Source: Pseudomonas gingeri (GTDB lineage: Bacteria > Pseudomonadota > Gammaproteobacteria > Pseudomonadales > Pseudomonadaceae). From it: a stretch of 64,000 nt of DNA. The position numbers were made by a program, and so were the translations under genes. The stretch's first letter is position 1, and each line of letters starts with the position of its first letter. Positions 8,635-18,133 of this stretch are shown in pieces. The stretch is taken from contig NZ_JACAOS010000022.1 of NCBI RefSeq assembly GCF_013386165.1, positions 413,369 to 477,368 of the forward strand, written 5' to 3'. Under the pieces are notes generated by a model. That model worked only from the letters and a program-made list of their open reading frames with translations, did not search any database and was not told the DNA's origin.

Positions 8635-10557
8635 TCAGACCCGGAAGTGGCTCACCATCATCTGCAACTGATTGCCCAAGCGGGCCAGTTCGACGCTGGA
8701 CGCCGCGGTTTCGTCGCTGGCGGCGGCGGTCTGTTCGGACACGTCACGCACATTGACGATACTGCGGCTGATTTCCTCGGCCACCGCGCTCTGTTGTTCG
8801 GCGGCCGCGGCGATCTGCTGGTTCATCGACTGGATGTTCGACACCGTGCGGGTGATGTTTTCCAGTGAGGTGCCGGCCTTGCGGGTCAAGGCGACGCTGC
8901 TGTCGGTCAAGGTGCGGCTGTTGTTCATCACATTCGCCACTTGTTGGGTACCGTTCTGCAAGGCCGCCACCAGGCCCTCGATCTCCTCGGTGGATTTCTG
9001 GGTGCGCTGGGCCAGGCCGCGGACTTCGTCGGCGACCACGGCAAACCCGCGACCGGCTTCACCGGCCCGGGCCGCCTCGATGGCGGCGTTGAGGGCCAGC
9101 AGGTTGGTCTGTTCGGCCACGGCCTTGATCACGTCCATGACGGCACCGATCTTGTCGCTTTCCTTTTGCAGCACGGTCATGGCTTCGGTCGAACGCCCGA
9201 CCTCGCTGGCCAGGCGTTCGATCTGGGCGATGGCCTCGCCGACCACCTTGTCACCTTCGCGGGCTTCGCCGTCCGCCGCCGCAGCGGCCAGGGACGCTTG
9301 CTCGGCATTGCGCGCAACTTCCTGAACGGTGGCGGTCATTTCGTGCATCGCCGTGGCGACCTGGTCGGTTTCGATTTTCTGGCTGTTGACCCCGGCGCTG
9401 GTCTGTTCGGTGACGGCCGACAGTTCCTCGGCGGCGCTGGCGATCTGGGTGACACCGTCGCGGATACCGCTGATCAGGTCCCGCAGGGTGCTGCCCATTC
9501 GCTGGATGCCTTGTTGCAACACACCCAGTTCGTCACGGCGGGTCACCACCAGGTTATGGGTCAGGTCACCGGCGGCAATGCGCTCGACCACGGCCAGGGT
9601 GTCGCGGAGCGGGCGGGTGATCTGCCGGGTGATGACCACGGCGGCGAAGAGGCCGACCAGCAACGCCAGCAGTGTACTGCCCAGTTGGAAGGTTCGGGCC
9701 TGGGCGCTTTCGATGTCACGGCGGTCCAGTTGAATCTGATACAGCGCTTCGCTGCGCGATACGATGTCGTTGCCCTGGTCGGTCATTTCCTTGCGCGCCT
9801 GCACGGCGGCGGCGTTGGCGGTCTTGTAGGCCTGCAAGGCGGTGCGGTAGTTGCCCAGTGCCGTTTCGAGTTGGGTCACGGCGGCCTGTTCGGCGCTGCT
9901 GAAGGCTTGCTCCAGGGCCTTGAGCCCGTCGATCGCTTCGTTCAGCTGATTGAAGGCTTTCTGCTCGGTGTCCGGATTGCTGTTGGCGGCATAACCCCGC
10001 ACTTCATAGCGGGTCAGCTGGAACTGTTCCTTGGCCCGGGTGATGGCCTGGAAGCGTTCGAAGCGACCCTCTTCGCCAGGCTGCATGTGCAGCACCTGGT
10101 CGTTGATGGTGGTGATCAGCTTGCTGACGGTGTCGGCGTTGTCGCTCATGGTCTGGCGCGAGCCGTTGCTCGTGCGATAGGCATCGCGCATCTTGTTCAG
10201 CGATTGCTGGTATTGCGTGATGATGTCGGCCTGCTCTTTGAGCAGTTTGAGGTTTTCCGGACTTTTGAAACTGCCGATCAGCTTCTGTTGTTGGTCGATG
10301 AACGCTTGCAGGTTGACCTGTACGTTCTGCGCGGCGGTTTCGTCGCCGTTGGTCAGCATGTATTGCAGGCGCGCGACGCGCAGTTTGGTCAGCGAGGCAT
10401 TGAGCTGGGTGATGTCGCTCATCCAGTTGCTGCGGTCGATCAGGCCGCCCAGGCTGTTCCAGCCAGTCAGCGCGAGGATGGTGGTCAGGAGCAGCACCAA
10501 GCCGAAACCCAGGCCCAGTTTCAGGTTGACGCTGATATTGCCAAACCAGCTATTCAT
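8635..10557 (-). CDS. Methyl-accepting chemotaxis protein (large periplasmic sensor domain)
   Basis: This 640-residue transmembrane chemoreceptor starts at the ATG at 10557, preceded by GGAGG; a TTG one codon earlier is less likely. A first membrane helix (about 12-38) is followed by about 250 periplasmic residues predicted to be all-helical, a size that fits the helical bimodular (HBM) sensor type. The second helix (about 288-312) leads into HAMP. The cytoplasmic signalling domain has the conserved hairpin tip with Glu-Ala-Ala-Arg-Ala-Gly-Glu-Ala-Gly-Arg-Gly-Phe-Ala-Val-Val-Ala. There is no C-terminal CheR/CheB docking pentapeptide. The ligand is unknown; HBM receptors commonly sense organic acids. 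Confidence 0.92.
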   Translation of the reverse strand: MNSWFGNISVNLKLGLGFGLVLLLTTILALTGWNSLGGLIDRSNWMSDITQLNASLTKLRVARLQYMLTNGDETAAQNVQVNLQAFIDQQQKLIGSFKSPENLKLLKEQADIITQYQQSLNKMRDAYRTSNGSRQTMSDNADTVSKLITTINDQVLHMQPGEEGRFERFQAITRAKEQFQLTRYEVRGYAANSNPDTEQKAFNQLNEAIDGLKALEQAFSSAEQAAVTQLETALGNYRTALQAYKTANAAAVQARKEMTDQGNDIVSRSEALYQIQLDRRDIESAQARTFQLGSTLLALLVGLFAAVVITRQITRPLRDTLAVVERIAAGDLTHNLVVTRRDELGVLQQGIQRMGSTLRDLISGIRDGVTQIASAAEELSAVTEQTSAGVNSQKIETDQVATAMHEMTATVQEVARNAEQASLAAAAADGEAREGDKVVGEAIAQIERLASEVGRSTEAMTVLQKESDKIGAVMDVIKAVAEQTNLLALNAAIEAARAGEAGRGFAVVADEVRGLAQRTQKSTEEIEGLVAALQNGTQQVANVMNNSRTLTDSSVALTRKAGTSLENITRTVSNIQSMNQQIAAAAEQQSAVAEEISRSIVNVRDVSEQTAAASDETAASSVELARLGNQLQMMVSHFRV

Positions 10558-10753
10558 CAAATTCCTCCAGGAACGTTGTGTTGCGTGCTATCGGGTGGCT
10601 GGAAGGTGTTGTTTTTGGAGCCAGCTGAATTTATTGGTAGAGCTTGTATCGGCGGTAACACAAATAGCTGAAAGCTTTTTGTCATGCGGCATGTTTCAGG
10701 ACATCCCCGTGACGAGGATAGTGTTATTTGTTTGCGAAACCGATTTTCCAGGC

Positions 10754-10784
10754 AAAAAAACCGGCGCCTCAAAGGCGCCGGCTC
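10754..10784 (-). terminator. Intrinsic terminator of the glycosyltransferase gene
   Basis: On the minus strand a 9-bp GC stem (arms 10761-10769 and 10773-10781, 3-nt loop) is followed by a run of seven U. It lies just downstream of the glycosyltransferase stop codon and upstream of the chemoreceptor promoter. Confidence 0.85.
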
Positions 10785-10811
10785 TATTACGGGGGGGCCC
10801 AGCAGGGTGAT

Positions 10812-12278
10812 TTACTGCCCGTAGAAGTGATAGAGGCGCTTGCCGCCGATGGTGATGCTGCTCAACACCTTGATCGGCGCTGGCGGCGTCGGCACGTTCA
10901 CCCCCTGGTTGACGATGACCACGTGATCCGGCGAGGCGGCCAGGAAGGCGTTCAACTCGGCCTCGGTCATCAGCACCTGCTGCTGGCGTTGGGTATAGAA
11001 CACAGTGGAGGCCAATCGCTCTTCCGGATAGAACAGCGCGACCTGCTTGCCCTGGGCCTGCAGTTCGATGATCCGGTCGGTCAGCGGCTTGAAGGATTCC
11101 TTGGCATCGGAGCGCGACTCCAGCGCCGCCGCCACCAGGTAGCCGACGACCACCAACGCCATCAGCCCCATTGCCAGGGGGCGGTGATGTTTTACCAACG
11201 TGGCGCTGAAGGGCGAGGTGGCCGAGCGCCGGCGCAGCCACTCGAGGATCACTGCGGCGTATTCGGCGGCGATGATGGCGGCGGCGGGGGCCATGGATAC
11301 CAGGTAGACCATGCGCTTGCTGGAGGCCAGGGTCAGCAGGGTGAACTGGGCCAGGATCCAGACGGTGGCGAGCAGCAGGTGACGATTGTCCACCAGGCGC
11401 TTGCGCAGGTTCCACAGGCCCAGGTACACCAGCAGGTTCCAGGGCAGGAAGGCTTGCGGCAGCTTGGCCAGGTAGTAATGGAAGGGTTCATAGTGCCCGG
11501 CAGCGGTGAAGGAACCGCTGAAGCGACCGACGCTGTTGGCCCACAGCACTTCACCGACGGCGTGCAAGCCACCGCGCTGGTAGAGCAGGACCAGCCAGAT
11601 CAGCAGGGGAATCAAGCCGAGCACAGTGAACAGCGCCGGACGTAGCCAATCGCCGAAGGTCAAGCGCTTGTCGATCAGGCTTTGACTCACCAGGTAGACG
11701 AAAATCACGATGCCCGGCAGGGCGAGGCCCAGTACGCCCTTGCTCAGGGTCGAGATCGCGATGCCGAGGATGAATACCGCCCAGGCGCCCAGGCTCGGTT
11801 TACCTTGCGCACGTTGTTCGGTGGCGCGGTAGAAGGCCAGCAACGCCAGGCACACACCGAGGCTGAGCAGGGCGTCTTCGCCGACCTGTCGTGCATTACC
11901 CAGGTAGCTGGCCATGGTGGCGAGCATCGCGGCAGCGGTCCAGGCCAGTACGGTCGGACGACCGATCTTGCGCAGGAACGCGAAGAGCGCGAGCACCGTG
12001 AACAGGCCGGCGAAAGCCGAGGCGAGGCGCACGGCCAGGGTCGTGCCGCCAAACAGCTGGATGGCGCCGGCATCGAGCCAGAGGCTCAGCGGTGGTTTCT
12101 CCAGAAAGGGTTCGCCCAGCAGGTGCGGGGTGACCCAATCCTGGGTCAGGTGCATTTCCATCGCGATCCCGGCTACCCGGGACTCGGTGGAACCTTGCAA
12201 CTCGTGGTTACCCAGTCCGAAAAAGAACAGTAAGCCGCCCAGCAGAAGCAGGAGCAGGAAGGGGCGTGTCATTCGCAT
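10812..12278 (-). CDS. GT39/ArnT-like integral-membrane glycosyltransferase
   Basis: This 488-residue protein has about 11-12 predicted membrane helices. A short first helix is followed by the periplasmic loop with His-Glu, Ser-Glu-Ser-Arg, Pro-His-Leu-x-Gly-x-Pro-Phe-Leu-Glu-Lys-Pro-Pro (about residues 24-64). This is the PMT_2/ArnT pattern, in which the acidic residue in Gly-x-x-Glu acts in catalysis and polyprenyl-phosphate sugar is the donor. True ArnT (about 550 residues) adds aminoarabinose to lipid A. This protein is shorter and no other arn genes are near, so lipid A specificity is not supported. It is followed by a strong terminator and is probably transcribed alone. Confidence 0.82.
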   Translation of the reverse strand: MRMTRPFLLLLLLGGLLFFFGLGNHELQGSTESRVAGIAMEMHLTQDWVTPHLLGEPFLEKPPLSLWLDAGAIQLFGGTTLAVRLASAFAGLFTVLALFAFLRKIGRPTVLAWTAAAMLATMASYLGNARQVGEDALLSLGVCLALLAFYRATEQRAQGKPSLGAWAVFILGIAISTLSKGVLGLALPGIVIFVYLVSQSLIDKRLTFGDWLRPALFTVLGLIPLLIWLVLLYQRGGLHAVGEVLWANSVGRFSGSFTAAGHYEPFHYYLAKLPQAFLPWNLLVYLGLWNLRKRLVDNRHLLLATVWILAQFTLLTLASSKRMVYLVSMAPAAAIIAAEYAAVILEWLRRRSATSPFSATLVKHHRPLAMGLMALVVVGYLVAAALESRSDAKESFKPLTDRIIELQAQGKQVALFYPEERLASTVFYTQRQQQVLMTEAELNAFLAASPDHVVIVNQGVNVPTPPAPIKVLSSITIGGKRLYHFYGQ

Positions 12279-12380
12279 AGTGATACCGAAAGAGAGGGTG
12301 CGGGTTGCAAGTTAGTGTGTTGATGGGCGAAGTATACGGGGCGACTTCTCAACAGAATGTGAAGAGACCCCGTGATCGGT

Positions 12381-14213
12381 TCAGTCGCCCAGGGCCTCGC
12401 CTTCACGCCGAGGGTCGGCGCCGCCGGCCCATGACGACTGACCCTTGGCGTCACGCACGCGCATGATCGCCTGGGTGCCGCTGGTCATCTCCATCTCGCT
12501 GACCGTATGGCCCTTGTCCTGCAACGCCTTGACCAGTTGTGCAGAGAACAGGCCTTGCTCCAGTTCGGTAGGGCCATTACGGCTGCCGAAGTTCGGCAGG
12601 TTGATGGCTGACTGCGGATCGAGTTTCCAGTCCAGCAAACCGACCAGGGTCTTGGAGACGTACTCGATGATCTGCGAGCCACCGGGTGAGCCGACGGTGC
12701 CGAGGAACTCTCCGTTCGCCCGGTCGAACACCAGGGTCGGTGCCATGGCCGAGCGTGGACGTTTGCCCGGTTCGACGCGGTTGGCCACCGGCTTGCCGTT
12801 TTCGCTCGGGATAAAGGAGAAGTCGGTCAACTGGTTGTTGAGGATAAAACCTTCGACCATCAGGTGCGAACCGAACGAGCTTTCCACTGTGGTGGTCATC
12901 GACACGGCGCCGCCCTGGTCGTCCACGGCGACGATCTGTGAGGTTGAAATGCGCATCGGCGAGCGGTCCGGGGCCAGGGCCACCTGGATGCCGGCCGGGA
13001 CCCCAGGTTCGGCTTGGCCAAGGCTGCGTTCTCTGATCAGCCGGGCGCGGCTGGCAAGGTAGCCGGGATCGATCAGCCCGGCGATCGGCACCGGGATGAA
13101 ATCACTGTCGGCGACATACAGGCCGCGGTCGGCATAGGTCAGGCGGTCGGCTTCGGCGATCAGGTGCACGGCTTCCGGGCGCGGTTCGAGACCGGCGGGG
13201 CTCGCGGTTTTCACCGGCTCGAGGGCTGACAGCGACCAGCGTTTGTCCCGCGCCTCCAGGGCCTGCAAGGTGCCGAAGATCTGCGCGATGGCAATCCCGC
13301 CGGAGGACGGCGGAGGCATGCCGCAGAGCTGCCATTGCTTGTAGTCGGAGCACAGCGGTGTGCGTTCCTTGGCCTGATAACCTTGCAGGTCGGCCAACGA
13401 GAGGGTGCCGGGGTTGGCGCTGCCATTGACCGCGGCGACGATCTCCTCGGCGATGACCCCCTTGTAGAGGGCATCCGTGCCTTCGCTGGCAATACGTTTG
13501 AGCACGGCGGCCAGTTGCGGATTTTTCAGCGTCGTACCGACGGCTTTTGGACTGCCATCAGCATTCAGGAAGTAGGCGGCCATGGCGGGCGAGTGGGGCA
13601 GGAACGGACTGGCGACGATCTGCTTGTGCAGGCGCGGCGAAATCGGGAAGCCCTGTTCGGCCAGGCGGATGGCCGGTTCGAAGAGCTTCGCCCAGGGCAG
13701 GCGGCCCTGGCTGCGATGGGCCAGTTCGAGGGCACGCATCACCCCGGGTATGCCGACTGAACGCCCGCCGATCTGTGCCTGGGTGAAGGCCATCGGTGTG
13801 CCGTCAGGGTTGAGGAAGAGTCGCTCGGTGGCGCCCGCCGGTGCGGTTTCACGCCCGTCGTAGGCGTGCACTTTTTTGCCGTCCCAGACCATGATGAAGG
13901 CGCCGCCGCCGATGCCTGTGGCTTGCGGCTCCACCAGGGTCAGTACGGCTTGCATGGCAATCGCGGCATCCACGGCAGAGCCGCCCTGGCGCAGGATCTC
14001 GCGCCCGGCCTCGGCCGCCAGCGGGTTGGCCGCCGCCGCCATGTGGTGGGCCGCCTGTTGCGTGAGCATGCTGGTGCGATAGCCCGTGCCGATTTCCGGT
14101 GCGCCGGGCAGGTTGGTGTCGGCGGAGGAAAACGGCACCTGGCCGAGGCTGAGCGCCAGGCTGAGGGTCAGGGCGCGAAGAGAGAAATGCCGCGATGGAA
14201 AACGAGAGTGCAC
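12381..14213 (-). CDS. ggt: Gamma-glutamyltransferase
   Basis: This is a periplasmic Ntn-hydrolase that cleaves and transfers the gamma-glutamyl group of glutathione and related peptides. The start is taken as GTG at 14213 because AGGAG lies 8 nt upstream; an open frame extends to 14246. The 610-residue precursor has a hydrophobic export signal in the first 32 residues. It then shows the large-subunit Gly-Gly-Ser-Ala-Val-Asp-Ala motif and an autoprocessing site near residue 424, where Thr in Arg-Ile-Ser-Thr-Ser-Gln aligns with the catalytic threonine of E. coli GGT. Downstream are Ser-Ser-Phe-Gly-Ser, Leu-Asn-Asn-Gln and a Gly-Ser-Pro-Gly-Gly loop. It would mature into two subunits. Confidence 0.92.
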   Translation of the reverse strand: MHSRFPSRHFSLRALTLSLALSLGQVPFSSADTNLPGAPEIGTGYRTSMLTQQAAHHMAAAANPLAAEAGREILRQGGSAVDAAIAMQAVLTLVEPQATGIGGGAFIMVWDGKKVHAYDGRETAPAGATERLFLNPDGTPMAFTQAQIGGRSVGIPGVMRALELAHRSQGRLPWAKLFEPAIRLAEQGFPISPRLHKQIVASPFLPHSPAMAAYFLNADGSPKAVGTTLKNPQLAAVLKRIASEGTDALYKGVIAEEIVAAVNGSANPGTLSLADLQGYQAKERTPLCSDYKQWQLCGMPPPSSGGIAIAQIFGTLQALEARDKRWSLSALEPVKTASPAGLEPRPEAVHLIAEADRLTYADRGLYVADSDFIPVPIAGLIDPGYLASRARLIRERSLGQAEPGVPAGIQVALAPDRSPMRISTSQIVAVDDQGGAVSMTTTVESSFGSHLMVEGFILNNQLTDFSFIPSENGKPVANRVEPGKRPRSAMAPTLVFDRANGEFLGTVGSPGGSQIIEYVSKTLVGLLDWKLDPQSAINLPNFGSRNGPTELEQGLFSAQLVKALQDKGHTVSEMEMTSGTQAIMRVRDAKGQSSWAGGADPRREGEALGD

Positions 14214-14357
14214 TGTGTAGGCTCCTGCCTTGAACTTGCCCGGCACTATAGTCCGGGCACCCGGGCGGGAACAATTGCCGATCTGTCAGGACTGAAGCTT
14301 GCGCGAGGTCTATCGGCGTTTCGGCAACCAGGACGAGTGTTTGTCAGGAAGAGCTGC

Positions 14358-16523
14358 TCAATACTCCTGGATCCAGCGCACTTTCGTCGAGGCCGGGACC
14401 GCCGAGCTTCCGCTTCCCGTGCCGGTGGGGGTAGTGGTGACGGTCTGGTCGGCGGTGACGCTCGACACATCGATGGAGATGCCGCCTTGGGAAATGGTGG
14501 TCGCGCTGGTGCCGTTGTTGCCGGTGGACAGAGCGCCCTTGATATAGGTGGTGGCCCCCGAGGTACTGACCAGGCCGCCGAGGATGACGTTGCCGTAGAG
14601 GGTCCAGCCGCTGGTGCTCAGCCCGGTGTTGGCTTCAATGGCGATGTTGCCGATGGGCAAGCCGCTGTGGACAACGTTGGACGAGTCGGTCCAGGTGGTC
14701 AGTCCCGGTGGGGTGGCGGTTTTGTTGCACAGGTTGGTCGGGTAGAAGGAGCCGGTGCACAGGTTGGTGTAGCCGGAGAAGTTCGGCGAATACAGGGGCA
14801 CCGAGCTGTTGCTGGTCAGGGTGACGCTGCCGGTGGTGAGCACGGTATTGGTCAGTCGGCTCAGGCTCTGCACACCGTCGAGGGTGACGTTGCCCTGGAA
14901 CCACAGCACACCCGGCGGCATGGCTTTGATGCCGGTGAAGGTCCAGCCGCTGGTGGGGGTCGCGCTGTTGCCGCAACTGTTATTGCCATAGTTGCAGCTC
15001 AGGAAGTTGGCCCCCAGCAGGGTGCGCATGTCGGTGGTCGCCAGGTTGTAGGGGCCCGTCGATACCGCCGTGCCTGCGGCGGTGTTGACGTTCTGGATCT
15101 TCAGCATCGGCGTGGTCCCGGAAAAATAGAACACGTAGTTGGCCTGACTTTGCAGCGGCGTGACGTCTATCGCGGTGGCGGTGATATTGCAGTACGGCAC
15201 GCCGGGCAGGCCGGGCGAGGCGGTGGCGACGTTCTGCGTCAGGTTCGCCAGCGGAGTGCCGGTGTAGGTCGTGCCATTCTGGTTGAGCAGCGTCCCCGCG
15301 ATCTGGCTGGCGGTGGTGAACGACGGCGTGTTGTATTGCGTGACGCTCAAGGTGCCGCCGCCCTGGAACTGACCCACCGTTGCGGTGAGGATCGAGACGT
15401 TGTTGTTGGCCTTGAGCACGTTGTAGGTGGCGCTGTAGCCGGTCAGCGCGAGGAGGTTGCCCCACAAGCTGCCAACGGTGCCGGTGAGAAAATTGACGCC
15501 GCCGCCGTACACCGCGTTGTAGGTCAGCGAGATCGTGGCGGGCAGGGTGCCGGTCCCGGAGATCAACTGTGCGCCGGCCGTGGTGGTGATGACCCCGGCG
15601 GATTGAGTGACCTTGGTCAGGTCCAGGGTGTAGACCGTGCCATTGGTGAGGGTGATCAGTGCGGTGCCGGTGTTGGCGGCGGTGATCGAGTTGTCGGCGT
15701 TTTTTATGCCGCCGAACAGGCCGGTGCCGATGGTCGAGCCGGCCGATATGACGTTGGCCGTGAAAGCTCCGGCGGTGATCGCCGCGTAACTGCCGCCGGA
15801 CTGGGTGATGTTGATGGTTTTGGCGCCGACGGTGAGGTTGACCGGCGGGCTGCTGGAGCTCATCGAGAAGGTGCCCTCGGTGTTGAGGGTCGCGTTGCTC
15901 GCGATACCGCCACCACTGAGGTTGATACCGCCCTTGGCGCAACCGGAGACATAGGCCGTCGAACCGTTGGAAATGGTCAGCACGCCGGTCACGGCGATGT
16001 TCGCCAGGGTCGTGCCGTTGGTGACCGACAGGCTGCCGCCGGTGTAGTTGAAGTCGCCGTTGAACTGCAACGCCGGTGGCAGGTTGCCGCTGGCCGGTGC
16101 GCTTGCGGCAGTGGCCGGCGTCAGCAGGTAGACCACTTGCAGGGTGTTGGTCGCCAGGGTGTTGGTGGCTGTAATGGTGGCGGTGACCAGGGTGCTGCTA
16201 CCGCTGGCGACCTTGGAGATGATCTGCGCCGTGAGCCCGCTGGCGCTGATGGGCAGGTTGCCCACGGTGACATTGGCCAGGGTGCTGTCCAGCAGCAACT
16301 GCCCCTGCAAGTACAGGCGCACCCATTCCACGCCGCTCCAGACCCGCGACTCCGCCGGCGAGCTGGCGTGTGCCGCCAGTTGCTGCTGCTGGGCGCCGCG
16401 TACGCCATACATCATCCCCAGGGCGGTCACGGTCAGGGCCATGCCGACGAACAGGATCATCAGTGTGGCGGCCATGCCGCGTTGAGCGGTGCGCGTCGAT
16501 AGGGTGAACGATGTGGCTCGCAT
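14358..16523 (-). CDS. pilX: PilX-like minor pilin with a very large ectodomain
   Basis: This 721-residue protein has a PilX_N-type start (Gln-Arg-Gly-Met-Ala-Ala-Thr-Leu, about residues 14-21) followed by a hydrophobic helix of about 22 residues. It lacks Glu at position +5 after the Gly, as PilX and GspK-like tip subunits do. Known PilX proteins are roughly 150-200 residues. Here some 670 residues follow the helix, rich in Gly, Ser, Thr and Asn with many Thr-Leu/Asn-Gly-Thr beta-strand-like units, and only six cysteines, all outside the first 200 residues. It is the last gene of the minor-pilin operon, and no pilY1 follows. The ectodomain may be a pilus-tip adhesin. Confidence 0.75.
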   Translation of the reverse strand: MRATSFTLSTRTAQRGMAATLMILFVGMALTVTALGMMYGVRGAQQQQLAAHASSPAESRVWSGVEWVRLYLQGQLLLDSTLANVTVGNLPISASGLTAQIISKVASGSSTLVTATITATNTLATNTLQVVYLLTPATAASAPASGNLPPALQFNGDFNYTGGSLSVTNGTTLANIAVTGVLTISNGSTAYVSGCAKGGINLSGGGIASNATLNTEGTFSMSSSSPPVNLTVGAKTINITQSGGSYAAITAGAFTANVISAGSTIGTGLFGGIKNADNSITAANTGTALITLTNGTVYTLDLTKVTQSAGVITTTAGAQLISGTGTLPATISLTYNAVYGGGVNFLTGTVGSLWGNLLALTGYSATYNVLKANNNVSILTATVGQFQGGGTLSVTQYNTPSFTTASQIAGTLLNQNGTTYTGTPLANLTQNVATASPGLPGVPYCNITATAIDVTPLQSQANYVFYFSGTTPMLKIQNVNTAAGTAVSTGPYNLATTDMRTLLGANFLSCNYGNNSCGNSATPTSGWTFTGIKAMPPGVLWFQGNVTLDGVQSLSRLTNTVLTTGSVTLTSNSSVPLYSPNFSGYTNLCTGSFYPTNLCNKTATPPGLTTWTDSSNVVHSGLPIGNIAIEANTGLSTSGWTLYGNVILGGLVSTSGATTYIKGALSTGNNGTSATTISQGGISIDVSSVTADQTVTTTPTGTGSGSSAVPASTKVRWIQEY

Positions 16524-16534
16524 CGGAGGCTCGG

Positions 16535-17272
16535 TCAGGAAGAGGGTTTTTCGAAATTGATCAGGCAGGCCGTTGCTTTGCTTTGGACGTAGGCGGGCTG
16601 CGGATTGGTACTGTTGGGGTCCAGCGTGCTGTTATTGGCGCTCAAGACGACTTGCAGGCGATAGGCCGTATTGGTGCTGTCGGTGTTGCGACCGTAGGGC
16701 CAACAGGTCGCAAAACCGACCGAGAACGGCGTGGTGCCCTGGCCGGCAGCGATCAGCGTGGTGCTGGTCCAGGTCGCGCTGCTCCATTGTGTTGCGGCCA
16801 GGGTACAACTGGTCCCGCCATTGATACTGATCAGGGCGCCGTTGATGACCAGCAGCCCGGCGCAACTGGCGGTGGCCGTGGCACTGGTCTGATAGGACCA
16901 GACAATCGCGTTGCCGGTGGTGCCGTTCGGTGCGGCGCTGGTCAGGGTCGGGAAATTGGTCTGCACGGTGGCGGTGCCGGCCAGGGTGCCATTGGTCAGG
17001 GTGGCGCCGGACAGCAGCACGAAATTATTGCCGATATCGGAGGTGGCCCGCACGGTGGCGCTGCCACTCCAGAACCCGCCATTCATCAGTTCTCGCTGAG
17101 CCGTCAGCAGGGCCGAGGCGATCTGGCCATCCTGGCTGGCGCTCTGGATCGATGTCACCGAGCTATAGATCAGATTTTTATACAGCGAGAGCATGGCCAG
17201 GATACTGAGCATGGAAATGACCGTGCCGACCATCATGCTGATCATCGTGAAACCACGTTGCGCGCGGCTCAT
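16535..17272 (-). CDS. pilW: PilW-like minor pilin
   Basis: This 245-residue prepilin starts at the ATG at 17272, which overlaps the pilV stop as ATGA; upstream in-frame codons are not supported. The cleavage region is Gln-Arg-Gly-Phe-Thr-Met-Ile-Ser-Met-Met, so Phe is +1, but position +5 is Ser instead of the almost invariant Glu. The hydrophobic helix and a Gly/Thr/Ala-rich globular part follow, with four cysteines in the second half. PilW joins PilV, PilX and FimU/PilE in the tip complex that primes type IV pili. Loss of Glu5 suggests a tip-proximal subunit, an inference by analogy with GspK. Confidence 0.75.
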   Translation of the reverse strand: MSRAQRGFTMISMMVGTVISMLSILAMLSLYKNLIYSSVTSIQSASQDGQIASALLTAQRELMNGGFWSGSATVRATSDIGNNFVLLSGATLTNGTLAGTATVQTNFPTLTSAAPNGTTGNAIVWSYQTSATATASCAGLLVINGALISINGGTSCTLAATQWSSATWTSTTLIAAGQGTTPFSVGFATCWPYGRNTDSTNTAYRLQVVLSANNSTLDPNSTNPQPAYVQSKATACLINFEKPSS

Positions 17273-17685
17273 GGCTCGTCTCCGACACGAATGATGCCGC
17301 CGAAAATCGCGGTGTCCTGGGTGCGGGTGGTCAGCACCACCGAGCTCAACGGCGTACCGCCGGTGATGAGGCTGGTGCCGACGGTGACGACCGGGGGGAT
17401 GGTGCAGGTCGCCACGATCGGTTGGGTCGTGGTCTGGGTGGGGAGGGACACGACGAGCAGGGCGGCGTTGGTCGTGCACAACAGCGCACCGTTCTGCTCC
17501 AGCAGGCCGCGCATCTGGCTGACCACGATATTTTCCAGTTTCATGTCGCGCTGGCTCACCGCCACCCGCGACGCGACATAGGTGATCCCCAAACCGATGA
17601 TCATCATCAGCAGGATGCCGACCAGCGACTCGATCAGGATGTCGCCGCGTTGTGGCTTCGGGGCCGATCTAGATGAGCGGGACAT
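17269..17685 (-). CDS. pilV: Type IV pilus modification/minor pilin PilV-like
   Basis: This 138-residue prepilin uses the ATG at 17685 rather than a TTG three codons earlier. The leader Arg-Gly/Asp-Ile-Leu-Ile-Glu has Asp at +1 where Phe or Met is usual, while Glu+5 is kept. The hydrophobic helix with Leu-Val-Gly-Ile-Leu-Leu-Met-Met follows. Two cysteines in the globular part could form one disulfide. The gene lies inside a tight operon, overlapping the FimT-like gene by 17 bp and pilW by 4 bp, which indicates coupled translation. The PilV assignment rests on the motif and the gene order. Confidence 0.75.
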   Translation of the reverse strand: MSRSSRSAPKPQRGDILIESLVGILLMMIIGLGITYVASRVAVSQRDMKLENIVVSQMRGLLEQNGALLCTTNAALLVVSLPTQTTTQPIVATCTIPPVVTVGTSLITGGTPLSSVVLTTRTQDTAIFGGIIRVGDEP

Positions 17686-18133
17686 TGACTGCAATCTCGC
17701 TGCCGGCCGTGACTTGAACCGTGCCGGTGGTGCATGAACCGCTGCTGACCGCGAAACCTCGGTTGTTGAAGGCGATGCAGGCCAGGTTGACGTTGGCGAC
17801 CTGGAGAACGGCGGCGGTCGGGAGCGGGGTACTCCAGAGGATCGGTGTGGTCACGGTACAGTCGATGGTCTGCCCGGGAGTGAGGCTCAATAACTTAAAG
17901 CTCTGGCCGGAGACACAGAGCACGGCGGCGGGTGCGCTACCCTGCACGGCGCCCTGGTTGCGCAGGGCGATCGACTTGGCGCGGCTTATCCCTTGTTTCA
18001 AGAGGCCGGCGGCATCGCGCTGATAAGCACTGTTGGTCCAGGACTGGGTCAAGGGCACACCCACGACCAGCAAAAGCGCGAAGACGGTAATCGTGATCAT
18101 CAACTCGACCAGGGTGAAGCCACGGCTGTGCAT
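17669..18133 (-). CDS. FimT/GspH-family minor pilin
   Basis: This 154-residue prepilin has a canonical cleavage motif, Ser-Arg-Gly-Phe-Thr-Leu-Val-Glu-Leu, with Phe+1 and Glu+5. The GspH/FimT domain follows, including Ala-Lys-Ser-Ile-Ala-Leu-Arg-Asn after the helix. The ATG at 18133 shares an A with the TAA of the upstream pilin gene (TAATG), a better choice than a TTG three codons earlier. In P. aeruginosa the equivalent position holds fimU or fimT, whose product initiates the minor-pilin tip complex. FimT of some bacteria also binds DNA for uptake; no basic patch was evident here. Confidence 0.8.
   Translation of the reverse strand: MHSRGFTLVELMITITVFALLLVVGVPLTQSWTNSAYQRDAAGLLKQGISRAKSIALRNQGAVQGSAPAAVLCVSGQSFKLLSLTPGQTIDCTVTTPILWSTPLPTAAVLQVANVNLACIAFNNRGFAVSSGSCTTGTVQVTAGSEIAVNVPLI

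Noticed and set aside
10812..12278. Naming the GT39 protein arnT
   Set aside because: Shorter than ArnT and no arn operon nearby; only the family is supported.
13866..16502. 878-codon plus-strand open frame opposite ggt and pilX
   Set aside because: It is an antisense shadow of GC-rich minus-strand coding; composition is low complexity and it spans two real genes.
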